A program made the translations under genes and the position numbers. Shown here piece by piece: positions 18,495 through 27,559 of a stretch of DNA of 64,000 bases. Each line of letters starts with the position of its first letter. Position 1 is the stretch's first letter. A model generated the notes under the pieces. It was not told the origin of the DNA. It saw nothing but the letters and a program-made list of their open reading frames with translations, and did no database searches. The stretch lies in NCBI GenBank assembly GCA_963788015.1, contig CAWBEY010000011.1, positions 186,001-250,000 of the forward strand, written 5' to 3'. This DNA comes from JBBRHH01 sp963788015. Lineage in GTDB: Bacteria; Planctomycetota; Phycisphaerae; Tepidisphaerales; Tepidisphaeraceae.

Positions 18495-19503
18495 TCACAT
18501 CAGGCCGTCTGCGCGGTTGGCGGTGAGGCGGGAGAGGAGCTGGTTGCCGCCGATGGCCGCGATGAGGAGGATGCCGCTGAGCAGGCCGGCCAGTTCGGTG
18601 GGGAGATCGGACATGCGCAGGCCGCGCTGGAGGACGGCGATGGCGAGAAGGCCCAGAAGAGTGCCGTGGATGGAGCCCCGGCCGCCAAAGATGGAGGTGC
18701 CGCCCAGGACGACGGCGGTGATTGCAAGCAACTCATATCCCGTTCCCGCGTCGGCTTTGGCCTGATTAACGTGGGCGACATAGATGATGGCGGCGACGCT
18801 GGAGACCAGGCCGCACAGGACATAGACGAAGCTGACGCGCAGATCGACGCGGAGGCCGGCGTGCCGCGCCGCTTCGGGGGAAAAGCCGATGGCAACCAGG
18901 CCTCTGCCGATGGTGGTGCGGTGAATCATCAGCCAGAAGGTGATTGCGATGAGAAGGAAAATGGGGAGCTGCATGGGGATCTGGTTGAAGAGATAGCCCT
19001 GCCCGAGGGATTGGAAGGACTGGGGGAAGTTGGTGAAGTTATCGACGGCGTGGGTGATGCCTTCGGCCAGGCCGCGGAAGAAGAAGTACGTGCCTAGGGT
19101 GACGATGAGGGCGGGGATGCGCAGGCGGGTGATCGAGGAGCGCGTTAAGCCCGCCGGCCAGCGCCCCAATGCCAAGAGTGGCGAACGCGGCGGCGTAGAG
19201 GGGGAAGTGGAAGTCGCGATGCATTTTGCCAAAGACCACGGCGCACAGGCCTAGCAGCGACCCGACGGAAAGGTCGATGCCGCCGGTGAGGATGACGGGG
19301 GTAAGGGCCAGGGCCAGCAGGCCAACCTCGACGCTGAAGCGGAGAATTTCGAAGGCGTTTTCCAGCGACAGGAAATTGGTGCCGGTGACGGAGAAGAGGA
19401 TTAGTTGTGCGAGGATGAGTGCGCAAAGGAGAGACTGGGGATGAAGCAGGGCGCGGCGCCAGTGGCGATTTGCGGCTGTAGTGGAGGGCGAAAGAGCGGT
19501 CAT
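18495..19503 (-). CDS. Sugar ABC transporter permease (RbsC/RhaQ/LsrD-like), one frame break
   Basis: Second membrane subunit of a CUT2-type sugar importer. It starts at ATG 19503, three bases after the stop of the first permease. The N-terminal part carries TPVILTGGIDLSVGSLLGLC, the conserved GGIDLSVG motif of this family. The frame breaks near 19145-19165; the rest reads TRLRIPALIVTLGTYFFFRG, DAGTGYELLAITAVVLGGTS and FGGRGSIHGTLLGLL. The GTGYELLAIAAVVLGG and GGRGS motifs are diagnostic. Reconstructed length about 336 residues with 8-10 membrane segments. It is the last gene of the operon. Confidence 0.88.
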
Positions 19504-19506
19504 GGG

Positions 19507-20428
19507 TTACTCCTTTGCCCGCAAAGCGTCGGTGGCGACCGCCAGGAGCATGACAGCGCCCTGGATGGATTTTTCCCAGTAGGCATGTGCGCCAAGAAAG
19601 ACGAGGGCGGGGCTGATGGTGCCCAGGAAGCCAACGCCGATCAGGGTGCCGATGAGCGTGCCCCGGCCGCCGGAGATGGCCGCGCCGCCTACGACGACGG
19701 CGGCGATGACTTTTAATTCCAATCCCGTGCCGGCCGCGCTTTCCACCTGCGGGAAGCAGACGGCGTTGAGAAGGGCCGCTAAGCGCGGTAAGTGCGCCCA
19801 TGACGACAAACACGACGAAGGTGACGCGCCTTGGCCGGATGCCCGCGAGGCGCGCGGCTTCCTGATCCGAGCCGACGGCGTAGACGGCCCGGCCGGCGGG
19901 GAGATACCGCATAGACCAGGCGAAGCCGCAGAAGATCAGCAGCGCGACTAAAACGATGACCCACTGGCCCTGAGTCTGGCCGAGGCCAAACCATTGAAAG
20001 CCGGTGAGATTTTGCACGGCCGCGCCCTGGCGGATCCAGCGGAGGGATTCGCCGAAAATGACGAGCGTGGCGAGGGTGACGACGATGGAGGGCATGCCGA
20101 CCCACGCGACCAGCAGGCCGTTAACCGCGCCCATGGCTGCGCCGGCCAGCATGGTGGCAAGAGCGACCAGCGGCATGGGCACACCCGCGCGGGAGAACAG
20201 CCCGGCCAATACGCCGCAGATCGACAACTGCGAGCCGATGGAAATATCGATCTGGCGGCAGAGGATGACGAGGGTCATGCCGACGGCCGCGACCAGGACG
20301 TAAGCGTTGCTGATGAGGATGTCGCGGAATTGGTCCTTGTAAAACGACGGCGAGACAATCGCGAGGACCAGCAGCAGCAGGCCATAAGCGGCGGCGACGG
20401 AGAGTTCGCGCTTGTAGCGGTGGATCAT
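19507..20428 (-). CDS. Sugar ABC transporter permease (RbsC/RhaP/LsrC-like), one frame break
   Basis: First membrane subunit of the same importer. Its ATG (20428-20426) overlaps the stop of the ATPase gene in an ATGA arrangement, showing translational coupling. Motifs are LVILCRQIDISIGSQLSICG, TLATLVIFGESLRWIRQG and SDQEAARLAGIRPRRVTFVV. After a frame break near 19785 it continues AAGTGLELKVIAAVVVGGAA, ISGGRGTLIGTLIG and the C-terminus. Reconstructed length about 307 residues. The substrate cannot be read from permeases; ribose, rhamnose and AI-2 importers all share this layout. Confidence 0.88.
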
Positions 20429-21937
20429 GAGAGAGCGGGCTCCGGTGCGTGGTGGCCAAGGGCGAGGTCGAGGATCCGTTCCTGGGTAGCCTTGGTGCGG
20501 TCAAGCAGGCCGACAATGGAGCCGCCGCGCATGACGGCGATGCGGTCGCTCATGCCGAGGATTTCGGGGAGCTCGGAGGAGATCATCAGGATGGCCAGGC
20601 CGCGCGAGGCCAATTCGCCCATCAAGCGGTGAATCTCGGATTTCGCGCCGACGTCAACGCCTTGGGTGGGCTCGTCGAGAATGAGAACCGTTGGCTTGGC
20701 GGCAAGCCAGCGGGCCAGGGCGACTTTCTGCTGGTTGCCGCCCGACAGCGTGGAGACGGGTGAAGAGAGGGAGGCGGTTTTGATGCCGAGTCGTTCGACG
20801 AAGGAGGCCGCGATGGAGCGCTCGCGCCGAAGCGCAGGAACCCGCCGGAAGCGATCTGGCGGAGGATCGTGAGAGTGATGTTGGAGGAGACGGGAAGATC
20901 AAGAATAACGCCATGGCGGCGGCGATCTTCGGGGACATATGCGATGCCCAGGCCGGCGGCGCGGGCGGGGGTATCGATGCGCACAGGGCGGTTGTTGAGG
21001 AGAATCTGGCCGGAATCGGCGGGGGTCAGCCCAAAGAGAGTGCGGGCCAATTCAGTCCGGCCTGCGCCGACGAGTCCGGCCACGCCCAGAATTTCGCCCG
21101 CCCGGAGCGAGAGGTTGATGTCGCGCACAGCCGCCTGCACGGCAGGAGAGGTTGCGGGTTTCCAGGGCGACCGCGCCAAGTTCGACGGTGATCTTTGGGA
21201 AGACCGTGCCGAAAGTTCCCGGCCAACCATCAGGCGGATCAGGTCAGCGCGGCTCACCTCCGAGAGGGCGTGGGTGGCGACGACGCTGCCATCTCGAAGG
21301 ACTGTGACGCGGTCGGCGATTTGCGATAGTTCTTCGAGGCGGTGCGAGATGTAGATGATGCCGACGCCTTGCGTGCGAAGCTCGCGGACCACGCGGAACA
21401 GGTGATCGGTTTCGCGATCACTCAGGGAGGCGGTGGGCTCGTCCATGATGAGAATTTTTGCGCTCGCGCCAGGCGCCCGCGCGATCTCGACCAGTTGCTG
21501 CTGGGGCATCGTGAGCTGGCGGACGTGCGATTCGGGGTCGATAGCCGCCCCGATGCGCTGGAGCAGATCGATCTGCGCTGACGGCGATGGTTCCAGCGGA
21601 TGGGTCGCCAGGCGCCCGTGCTTTCCAGGCCGAGTGCGATGTTTTCGGCGACGGTGAGATCGGGGAAGAGGGCCGGCTGCTGATAAATGGCGGCGATGCC
21701 CAGGGCACGGGCGAGGCTGGGCGTGTTATAGGAAACGCTTTGGCCAGCGACACGGATCTCGCCGCTATCGGGGAGATGGGCCCCGGTGATGGTTTTGATG
21801 AGGGTGGATTTGCCCGCCCCATTTTCACCAATCAATGCGTGAACTTCACCCGGATAAAGATCAAATGTGACGCCGCGAAGCGCTTGTACGCCGGCGAAGG
21901 TCTTGGTGACGGCGGCGAGTTGGAGCAACGGTTCCAC
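20425..21937 (-). CDS. Sugar ABC transporter ATP-binding protein (RbsA/RhaT/LsrA-like), four frame breaks
   Basis: A duplicated ATPase of a CUT2 importer. The first domain has Walker A GENGAGKSTLIK, Q-loop YQQPALFPDLTV, signature LTMPQQQLVEIARA (degenerate LSxGQ) and Walker B ILIMDEPTASLS. The second domain has a degenerate Walker A GLVGAGRTELARTLFG and GIAYVPEDRRRHG. It then has signature STLSGGNQQKVALARWLAA and ILDEPTQGVDVG. This asymmetry is normal for the family. Reading requires changes near 21600, 21215, 21135 and 20830; the middle two cancel each other. Length is about 500 residues. It heads the operon with two permeases, but no substrate-binding protein gene is nearby. It is divergent from the receiver gene at 22103. 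Confidence 0.9.
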
Positions 21938-22102
21938 GGCGGTTTGATATATCCGAGTCGGTGCCGCACGTCACGCCGGATGGGCCTGGGCGTTATAGCA
22001 GTCATAGACGGACCGCCGGCGCGGGCGTTTAGTTGCGTCGCCGATGCTTGCGATGTTTGAAGCCTTCCCCCGATTTGGGGGCGTTGTTAAAATTCGCCCC
22101 TG

Positions 22103-22513
22103 ATGACAGCAAGTGAAACCACCGACGTTGAACCCAATGGACTGCCGGAAATCGTGATCGTGGAGGATGACAAGGGTGTTGCAAAAGCGCTTGAGACGCT
22201 CTTGAGCAGCGCCGGTTATCAGCCAACGGTCTTCCATTCCGCGATGGGGGGCATTGGCTATGCGCAGAAGGTGAGGCCGGCGGCGGCGGTGATTGACGTA
22301 CATCTCCCGGACCTGAACGGGCTGGTGCTGTCGCAGCGCCTGCGCGATGCGTATGGGCCCATGGTGCCGATCGTGGTGTTGAGCGGCGACACATCAATGG
22401 AAGTCGTGAACTCGTTGAAGCTGGTGGGGGCGACCTACTTCTTCAGCAAACCGGTAAACTGTGAGACCCTGCTGGCACGTCTGCGCGAACTGGTGACGCC
22501 GCCGGGCAAGTAA
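22103..22513 (+). CDS. Stand-alone response regulator receiver protein
   Basis: A single receiver domain of 136 residues. The acidic pocket is VIVEDD, the phospho-acceptor is the Asp in AAAVIDVHLPDLNGLVLSQR, the switch Ser is in IVVLSGD and the conserved Lys is in FFSKPVN. No output domain follows, so it acts by protein contact or as a phosphate relay. There is no kinase next to it. It is divergent from the sugar transporter operon, with 165 bases between starts, but a regulatory link is only a possibility. Confidence 0.88.
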   Translation: MTASETTDVEPNGLPEIVIVEDDKGVAKALETLLSSAGYQPTVFHSAMGGIGYAQKVRPAAAVIDVHLPDLNGLVLSQRLRDAYGPMVPIVVLSGDTSMEVVNSLKLVGATYFFSKPVNCETLLARLRELVTPPGK

Positions 22514-22533
22514 CGTCCACTCATCATCGCACT

Positions 22534-23040
22534 TCAATGTTCCGGATAATCGCCCCGGACGTAAGCTTGGGCGAGCTCGATGTAATGGGGCGTGAGCCAG
22601 GTCAGGTACTCGCGATCTTTCTCATCAACCGCGCGGGCGATCTTTCCAGGGACGCCCATCACAACCATGCCGTCAGGCACTTCAAAACCGGGCGACAGCA
22701 CCGCGCCCGCCGCGATAAGGCAGCCACGGCCGACGCGGGTGTTGTTCAGCAGGATCGCCCCCATGCCGATCAGCGAGCCCTGCCCGACAAAGGCGCCGTG
22801 AACAATCGCGCCGTGGCCGATGGTGACGTCGTCTTCGATGATGTTGGGGATACGATGGCCGCAATGGATCAGCACGTGATCCTGAACGTTCACCCGCCGG
22901 CCAATGCGAATGGGAGCTTCATCCCCGCGAATAACAGCGTTAAACCAGAGGCTGGATTGCTCGCCGATGATCACGTCGCCAGTGACGAGGGCAGTGGCGG
23001 CGCGGTAGTAGTTGGAACGGGTGAGGGTGAGGAGGGGCAT
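22534..23040 (-). CDS. Gamma-carbonic-anhydrase-like hexapeptide-repeat protein
   Basis: A 168-residue left-handed beta-helix protein of the YrdA/PaaY/gamma-CA family. Hexapeptide repeats run through most of it (VTGDVIIGEQSSLWFNAVIR, IGRRVNVQDHVLIHC, IEDDVTIGHGAIVHGAFVG). The three His of the zinc site of gamma carbonic anhydrases appear in DHVLIH, GHG and IVHG. The C-terminus (EYLTWLTPHYIELAQAYV) is typical. It lies 24 bases after the WecA-like gene on the same strand. Carbonic anhydrase activity is unproven; many homologues have other or unknown roles. Confidence 0.8.
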   Translation of the reverse strand: MPLLTLTRSNYYRAATALVTGDVIIGEQSSLWFNAVIRGDEAPIRIGRRVNVQDHVLIHCGHRIPNIIEDDVTIGHGAIVHGAFVGQGSLIGMGAILLNNTRVGRGCLIAAGAVLSPGFEVPDGMVVMGVPGKIARAVDEKDREYLTWLTPHYIELAQAYVRGDYPEH

Positions 23041-23042
23041 TT

Positions 23043-23084
23043 GGGGAGGGTTCAGGGTTCGGATTCAGGGTTTAGGGTTCAGGG
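23043..23084. repeat. GGGTTCA-type short tandem repeat
   Basis: Four to five degenerate units of GGGTTCA/GGGTTTA run through the 3' end of the WecA-like gene, where they encode its last residues (NALNPKP), and into the gap before the next gene. Confidence 0.6.
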
Positions 23085-24202
23085 CGTTGTGGGGGAGGGG
23101 GTGTTGTTCCAGGAGGGCGACGAGGGCGAGCACCAGCAGGGTTTGGAGCATGATGAGCATTGCGCCGAAGGTGGATTCGACGTGGATGAGCAGGATGGCC
23201 GCGATGGAGGTGGCGGCCGTCATCAGGTAGATGCACAGGACGGCCGTGCGGCGGGTCATGCCTCGGGCAACCAGGCGATGGCTCAGATGATTGGTATCAC
23301 CAACAAACGGGCTTTTGCCCCGGCCGATGCGGATGGCGCTGACCACGATCAGGTCATACAGCGGAACTGCCAACACGATCAAGGGTGCGAAGACCGGATA
23401 CCAACCGGCCGCCGGGGGCGTACCAACGGGAATGAACGTCGTGCGGATCGTGAGTGCGCCGAGAATAAAGCCAACGATAAGGCTGCCGCTGTCGCCCATG
23501 AAAATAGTGGCCGGGCTGAAGTTGAAGAAGAGAAAGCCGATCAGCGCGCCAAGCAGCAGGGCAAGGACGGCCGCCACGAACCACTGGGGCTGTGGCATGC
23601 TGAGCGTGGTGACCAGGAAAGCGGTGGCCGAGACTGCGCCGACGCCGGCGGATAGGCCATCCATGTTGTCCAGGAAGTTAAAGGCGTTGGTGATTCCGGC
23701 GATCCAGAGAACGGAAAGCACGATGGAGGGGATCGGTCCCAGGACGGTGAGAGCGCGGAGATCGAAAAAGACGACCAGGGCAGTGGTGATGGCGAGCTGA
23801 AGAAAGAGCTTGAGATACGGGCCAAGCGCACGCTCGGTCATCCCAGAGGCCCAGCAGGTGCATCAGCGTGACGGCCGCGAAGAGGGCGATGGCAAGGGGC
23901 GTATGCTCGCGAATGCCGGATTGATGGATGGCGAGGCTGTTGCGGGCCCGGTCTATGGCAGAGTGGCCGGGGGATGGGGCGAGAGTGACGGTGTTGAGAT
24001 ACACAACGCCCGCAAGCATGGGGAGGATGACAGCCAGATAAATGGCGATGCCGCCGCCAAGGGCCTTGGGATTCTGGTGAATTTTGCGATCGCCGGGCTT
24101 ATCAACAAAACCAATGCGCAGGGCCAGGCTGCGGATAAGAAAGGTGGCGCACAGCGAGATGGCAAAGCTGACGACGGCGAGCGAGAGGATCGCGAGGTGC
24201 AT
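23065..24202 (-). CDS. WecA/TagO-like undecaprenyl-phosphate sugar-1-phosphate transferase, one frame break
   Basis: Membrane enzyme that would attach the first sugar phosphate to undecaprenyl phosphate for polysaccharide synthesis. Start ATG 24202 (MHLAILSLAVVSFAISLCAT). Motifs in order: VDKPGDRKIHQNPKALGGG, then LLGLWDDR(ALGPYLKLF) across a frame break near 23840. Next come ITNAFNFLDNMDGLSAGV, FNFSPATIFMGDSGSL and the cytoplasmic loop GDTNHLSHRLVARGMTRR. The DDR, NxxNxxDxxDGL, GDSGSL and HxxHR motifs identify the family. About 378 residues and around ten membrane segments. It belongs with the NeuD-like and Wzc-like genes upstream. Confidence 0.9.
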
Positions 24203-24294
24203 GAGTCTGAGAAGAATAGACTCAGGGCGGGAGCAATAGAAGGCTTGGTTGCCCGGCCGGTGCAACCAATGGAATTTCAATGAACGTTCGCGCT

Positions 24295-24477
24295 TCAAGG
24301 GAGACGGGCGCGAAGATAGTCGATGTGTTCTTCAGATTCTTTCAGAAGGCGATTGAGAACGCGCTTGTCTTCCGGGTTGGGAAGGTGCTCGATGCGCCGT
24401 CGCATGTCGCGGGCCTCCAACTCCATGCGCTCAATCTCCGCAATCACTTCAGACTCTGGGTTGTATACCGCACTCAT
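24295..24477 (-). CDS. Small charged helical protein
   Basis: A 60-residue protein from ATG 24477 with AAGGAG seven bases upstream. The sequence (MSAVYNPESEVIAEIERMEL, then EARDMRRRIEHLPN and LLKESEEHIDYLRARLP) has heptad spacing typical of a short coiled coil. It has no membrane segment. The good ribosome binding site and helical pattern support a real gene; function unknown. Confidence 0.65.
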   Translation of the reverse strand: MSAVYNPESEVIAEIERMELEARDMRRRIEHLPNPEDKRVLNRLLKESEEHIDYLRARLP

Positions 24478-24610
24478 GGTACGGCTCCTTTCGAACTGAA
24501 CTCTCGCGTGGATCCGTCCACTTCCCTCGTGCATACATTCTATCGTTGGCATTGAGGCAGTTTCAAGAGGAGTGGGTTACCGTTTTGTAAGGAATATCGA
24601 ACATTGGCGG

Positions 24611-25254
24611 TCATGCGTTGGGGGCCACTTTATGGAGAACTCGGGCCGGGACGCCAACGACAGTGGTATTGGCGGGAACGTCCTGAAGCACTACGGCACC
24701 GGCGCCGACGGTGGCGTCTTGGCCGATTTGGAGGCAGGGGAGGATTTTGGCGCCCAAGCCAATGAACGCCCCCGCGCCGACACGAACCCGGCCGGCCAGG
24801 AGGGCGCCTGGGCAGATGTGGACGGCATCTGCCAATTCGCATTCGTGGTCAACCACGCAGTTGGTGTTGATGATGCAGGAGTCGGCGATTTTGGCGTCGG
24901 TGCCAATGACCGCGCCGGCGGCGATCATGAGGTTCAGGCCCAGCGTCGCGGTGGGGGAGACGACGGCCGACGGGTGGATGGCGTTGATCAGTTCGAAGTC
25001 GTGATTGCGCAGCATCTGGGCGTAACTGCGGCGGATGCGGTTGTCGCCAATGGCCGCGATGGCGCAGCGGACGTTCTGGCGGCGGAGTTTTGGAAGGAGG
25101 TTAATGCCGCCCAGCACAGGGAGACCGGCGACGGTCGTGTTGCGCGGGTGGCGTCGGCGTCGATGAACGCGATGGCGTTGTATTTACGGGAGAGGCGGAG
25201 GATGTCGAGGACAACCCGGCCGTGGCCGCCGGCGCCGATGATGAGGAGGTCCAT
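24611..25254 (-). CDS. NeuD-like sugar O-acyltransferase, one frame break
   Basis: An acetyltransferase for sugars of surface polysaccharides. Start ATG 25254. The N-terminal nucleotide-sugar-binding domain shows MDLLIIGAGGHGRVVLDILR and YNAIAFIDAD; the frame changes near 25120-25150. The second part reads VRCAIAAIGDNRIRRSY, INAIHPSAVVSPTATLG and a hexapeptide beta-helix (IADSCIINTNCVVDHECEL, IGQDATVGAGAVVLQDVPAN, VVGVPARVL). This two-domain layout is that of NeuD/PglD/PerB enzymes. About 214 residues. It starts three bases after the Wzc-like gene, so translation is probably coupled. Confidence 0.88.
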
Positions 25255-25255
25255 G

Positions 25256-25330
25256 TGCTAGGGGCCGGATAGGTGCCAGGGGATAGGTGCTAGAATCGAT
25301 GAATAGTTGCTGGTTGCTAGTTGCTCGCAG
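25256..25330. repeat. CTAGGTGCTAG-type dispersed repeat, copy 1
   Basis: A run of degenerate GGTGCTAG / GTTGCTAG units lies over the 3' end of the Wzc-like gene, encoding its non-conserved last residues. The same units occur at 31448-31490. Confidence 0.6.
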
Positions 25331-27420
25331 TTATTCAAGTCGCGTGGGGGTGGCCAGTTCGTGCGGGGTGGAGGGGATTTGCTGGGGGGGCGGATATAGG
25401 CGTGGGCGCTTTCCCAACTGCCCCGCCGGGGGACGTCGTTGATGACGATGCCCACTACCTGTGCGCCAACGCTGGTGAGGGCGTCGTGGGCCTGCTCGGC
25501 CAGGCGGCGGTCGCCTTTCTGGGCACGGATGACGAGGATGGTGGCATCGCACGAGGCGCTGGCGATGCGGGCGTCGGGCGCGACGGTGGCGGGTGGTGCG
25601 TCGATGAGCACCCAGTCATATTGCGTGCCCATCTCGCGCAGCAGATCTTCGAAGGCTGCCGATTTAAGGAGATCAGAGGGACGCTTGGGGATCGGCCCGG
25701 AGGGAAGTAGGTCCAGGCCCCGAAGGCCGGTGTTGCGGATGGATTCTTCGGCCTTGTTGTCGCCGGCCAGCACGGTGGAAAGGCCGATCTCCGGATGAAG
25801 ATCAAAGAGCGTGTGCTGCGCGGGCGAGCGGAAATTGGCGTCGATGATGAGGATGCGGTCGCCGGCCTTGGCCATGGCTTTGGCCAGGTTGCAGATGATG
25901 GTGCTGACGCCGTGGGCGTGGGAGGGGGCGGTGAGGAGCACGTTCTTCGCCCCGCGCTCGGCGGTGGAAGCAATGAGGGTTTCGCGAAGATCGGCGTATT
26001 CTTCCGCGACGTCTCCCATCGGATCAAGCGGGTTGGCGCCGTGCTCGATCCAATGAGGAATGCACGCGAGGATGGGCAGGCCCAGCGCGTTGCGAACTTC
26101 GTCAAGCGACTGGAGCCGGGGGGCGGTCCATTCGCGCACCCGAGCAAAGCCAAGCCCTGTGAGCGAACCGGCCACCAGCGCAATGAGCATCACGATCGGT
26201 GTGTTGGGCCAGGACGGTTTTTCGGGAAAATCGCCGGATTGCAGCACCACGATAGCCCGGCCGCTGGTGTCGCGGACGACTTTCGCGCCGAGGATCCTGT
26301 CATCAAGGGCACGAATCTCCTCGCGGGTGCGGGCGAGGTTGTCTTTCATCACGTTGTAGCGATTGACCTTCAGCTCCAAATCCTGCTCTTTCTTAAGCTG
26401 CTGCTCGTATTCAGTTTTAAGGGCCGCTTCCTTAATCTGGGCGGCCTGCCAGCGCTTCTTGGAAGCAACGGCATAGCGCAGGGTGAGGTCCTCACTCTTG
26501 CTTCGCAGGGCGACCATCTGCGGGTGGGTTGGGAGCAGGTGCTGGCGCTGGAGTTCCTGAATCTGGTCATCCAACTGAACGAGTTCTTTTTTTAGAGTGG
26601 CGACGGCCTCAATGGATGTGGGAGGCGCCGTCTCCACCATCTCGGCCTGTCGGTGCGCCTTGTCGGGATCGTCGCGAATCGGCTTCATCGCCTCTGAAAA
26701 ATCGGCCATCGCGTCTGAAGTTTCGCGCTGGGCGGCGGCCAGGGCCGCGGCAAGAGAGCGGAGAGTTTCATGCTCGACCGTCGCGAAACTACCGCTGAGA
26801 TCGACGCTGGCGTTGGCATCGCGAAACGTCTGCATTTCCGCAACCAGCTTGTCCTTGATCGCTTCACGCTCGGCCTTGAGGCGCCGATCTTTTTCAAGGT
26901 CCGGGTTGTTGGTCGACTGCTTTTGCCGCTCAACATATTCCTGGTATGAGCCCAAGACGCTTTCAACCACGTCCTGCGCTTCCTTCGCGCTGGGGGCGTC
27001 GAAGCTCACGGTAACGGTGTTGTCACGTTTGCCCACGTCCACACGCAACTCTTTCTTGAGGTACGCGAGCTTGTTCTTGACGTTCTCGAACATGTGGGCG
27101 TTGTGAACCCGCTCGTCGGTGAGGGCGCCGATCAGGACGGGGGCCGACGAGATGATCTTCTGCTGCGTGGAAAGAATACGGTTGATCATCTCGGCGTTGT
27201 CATTGCGCTCGGGATTGATGGCGAAGGAGCCGACCGACGTGTACATCTTGCGGGCCACCTGCGAATAAATCAGCCCGGCGATCAGGAAGCAGAAGAGGGT
27301 GGAAAGGAAGATCCAGCGCTGACGCCAGAGAACGACCCAGAGGCCATCGTTCTGCTGCCGGAGTTGCGCCGGCGCGGCCAATTGAAAATCCCCGCGAATG
27401 GAAAGATTGGAACCAACCAT
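25258..27420 (-). CDS. Wzc-like polysaccharide chain-length/BY-kinase protein with a broken P-loop
   Basis: A 720-residue inner-membrane protein in one intact frame. Residues 25-55 hold the first membrane segment (WIFLSTLFCFLIAGLIYSQV) and the Wzz-type periplasmic domain. A long coiled coil spans about 150-400, and the second membrane segment is near 420-440 (NTPIVMLIALVAGSLTGLGF). A cytoplasmic BY-kinase-like domain covers about 455-690. In that domain the P-loop reads TAPSHAHGVSTIICNLA: the invariant Lys is Val505 and the upstream glycines are changed. The Walker A' (ILIIDANFRSP) and Walker B (DWVLIDAPP) remain. There is no tyrosine-rich tail. It likely keeps the chain-length scaffold role but not normal ATP-dependent autophosphorylation. 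NeuD- and WecA-like genes follow. Confidence 0.88.
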   Translation of the reverse strand: MVGSNLSIRGDFQLAAPAQLRQQNDGLWVVLWRQRWIFLSTLFCFLIAGLIYSQVARKMYTSVGSFAINPERNDNAEMINRILSTQQKIISSAPVLIGALTDERVHNAHMFENVKNKLAYLKKELRVDVGKRDNTVTVSFDAPSAKEAQDVVESVLGSYQEYVERQKQSTNNPDLEKDRRLKAEREAIKDKLVAEMQTFRDANASVDLSGSFATVEHETLRSLAAALAAAQRETSDAMADFSEAMKPIRDDPDKAHRQAEMVETAPPTSIEAVATLKKELVQLDDQIQELQRQHLLPTHPQMVALRSKSEDLTLRYAVASKKRWQAAQIKEAALKTEYEQQLKKEQDLELKVNRYNVMKDNLARTREEIRALDDRILGAKVVRDTSGRAIVVLQSGDFPEKPSWPNTPIVMLIALVAGSLTGLGFARVREWTAPRLQSLDEVRNALGLPILACIPHWIEHGANPLDPMGDVAEEYADLRETLIASTAERGAKNVLLTAPSHAHGVSTIICNLAKAMAKAGDRILIIDANFRSPAQHTLFDLHPEIGLSTVLAGDNKAEESIRNTGLRGLDLLPSGPIPKRPSDLLKSAAFEDLLREMGTQYDWVLIDAPPATVAPDARIASASCDATILVIRAQKGDRRLAEQAHDALTSVGAQVVGIVINDVPRRGSWESAHAYIRPPSKSPPPRTNWPPPRDLNNCEQLATSNYSSILAPIPWHLSGP

Positions 27421-27559
27421 GTTGTCCAGTTTCTCCGAGTTTGAGTCAGGTCGCAGCGAAACTTACCTTGGTATATCGGACAAAGATGCTGGACAAATCC
27501 TCACCGAAAGTGAGGGCGAGTGCAAATTTGGGGTGGTTCTAACGATTGAAGGGGCGCTC

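Noticed and set aside
20425..21937. Interpretation of the sugar ATPase as a true pseudogene
   Set aside because: Four frame changes are present, but all motifs remain, two of the changes cancel each other within 100 bases, and the same error pattern affects essential genes in the window.
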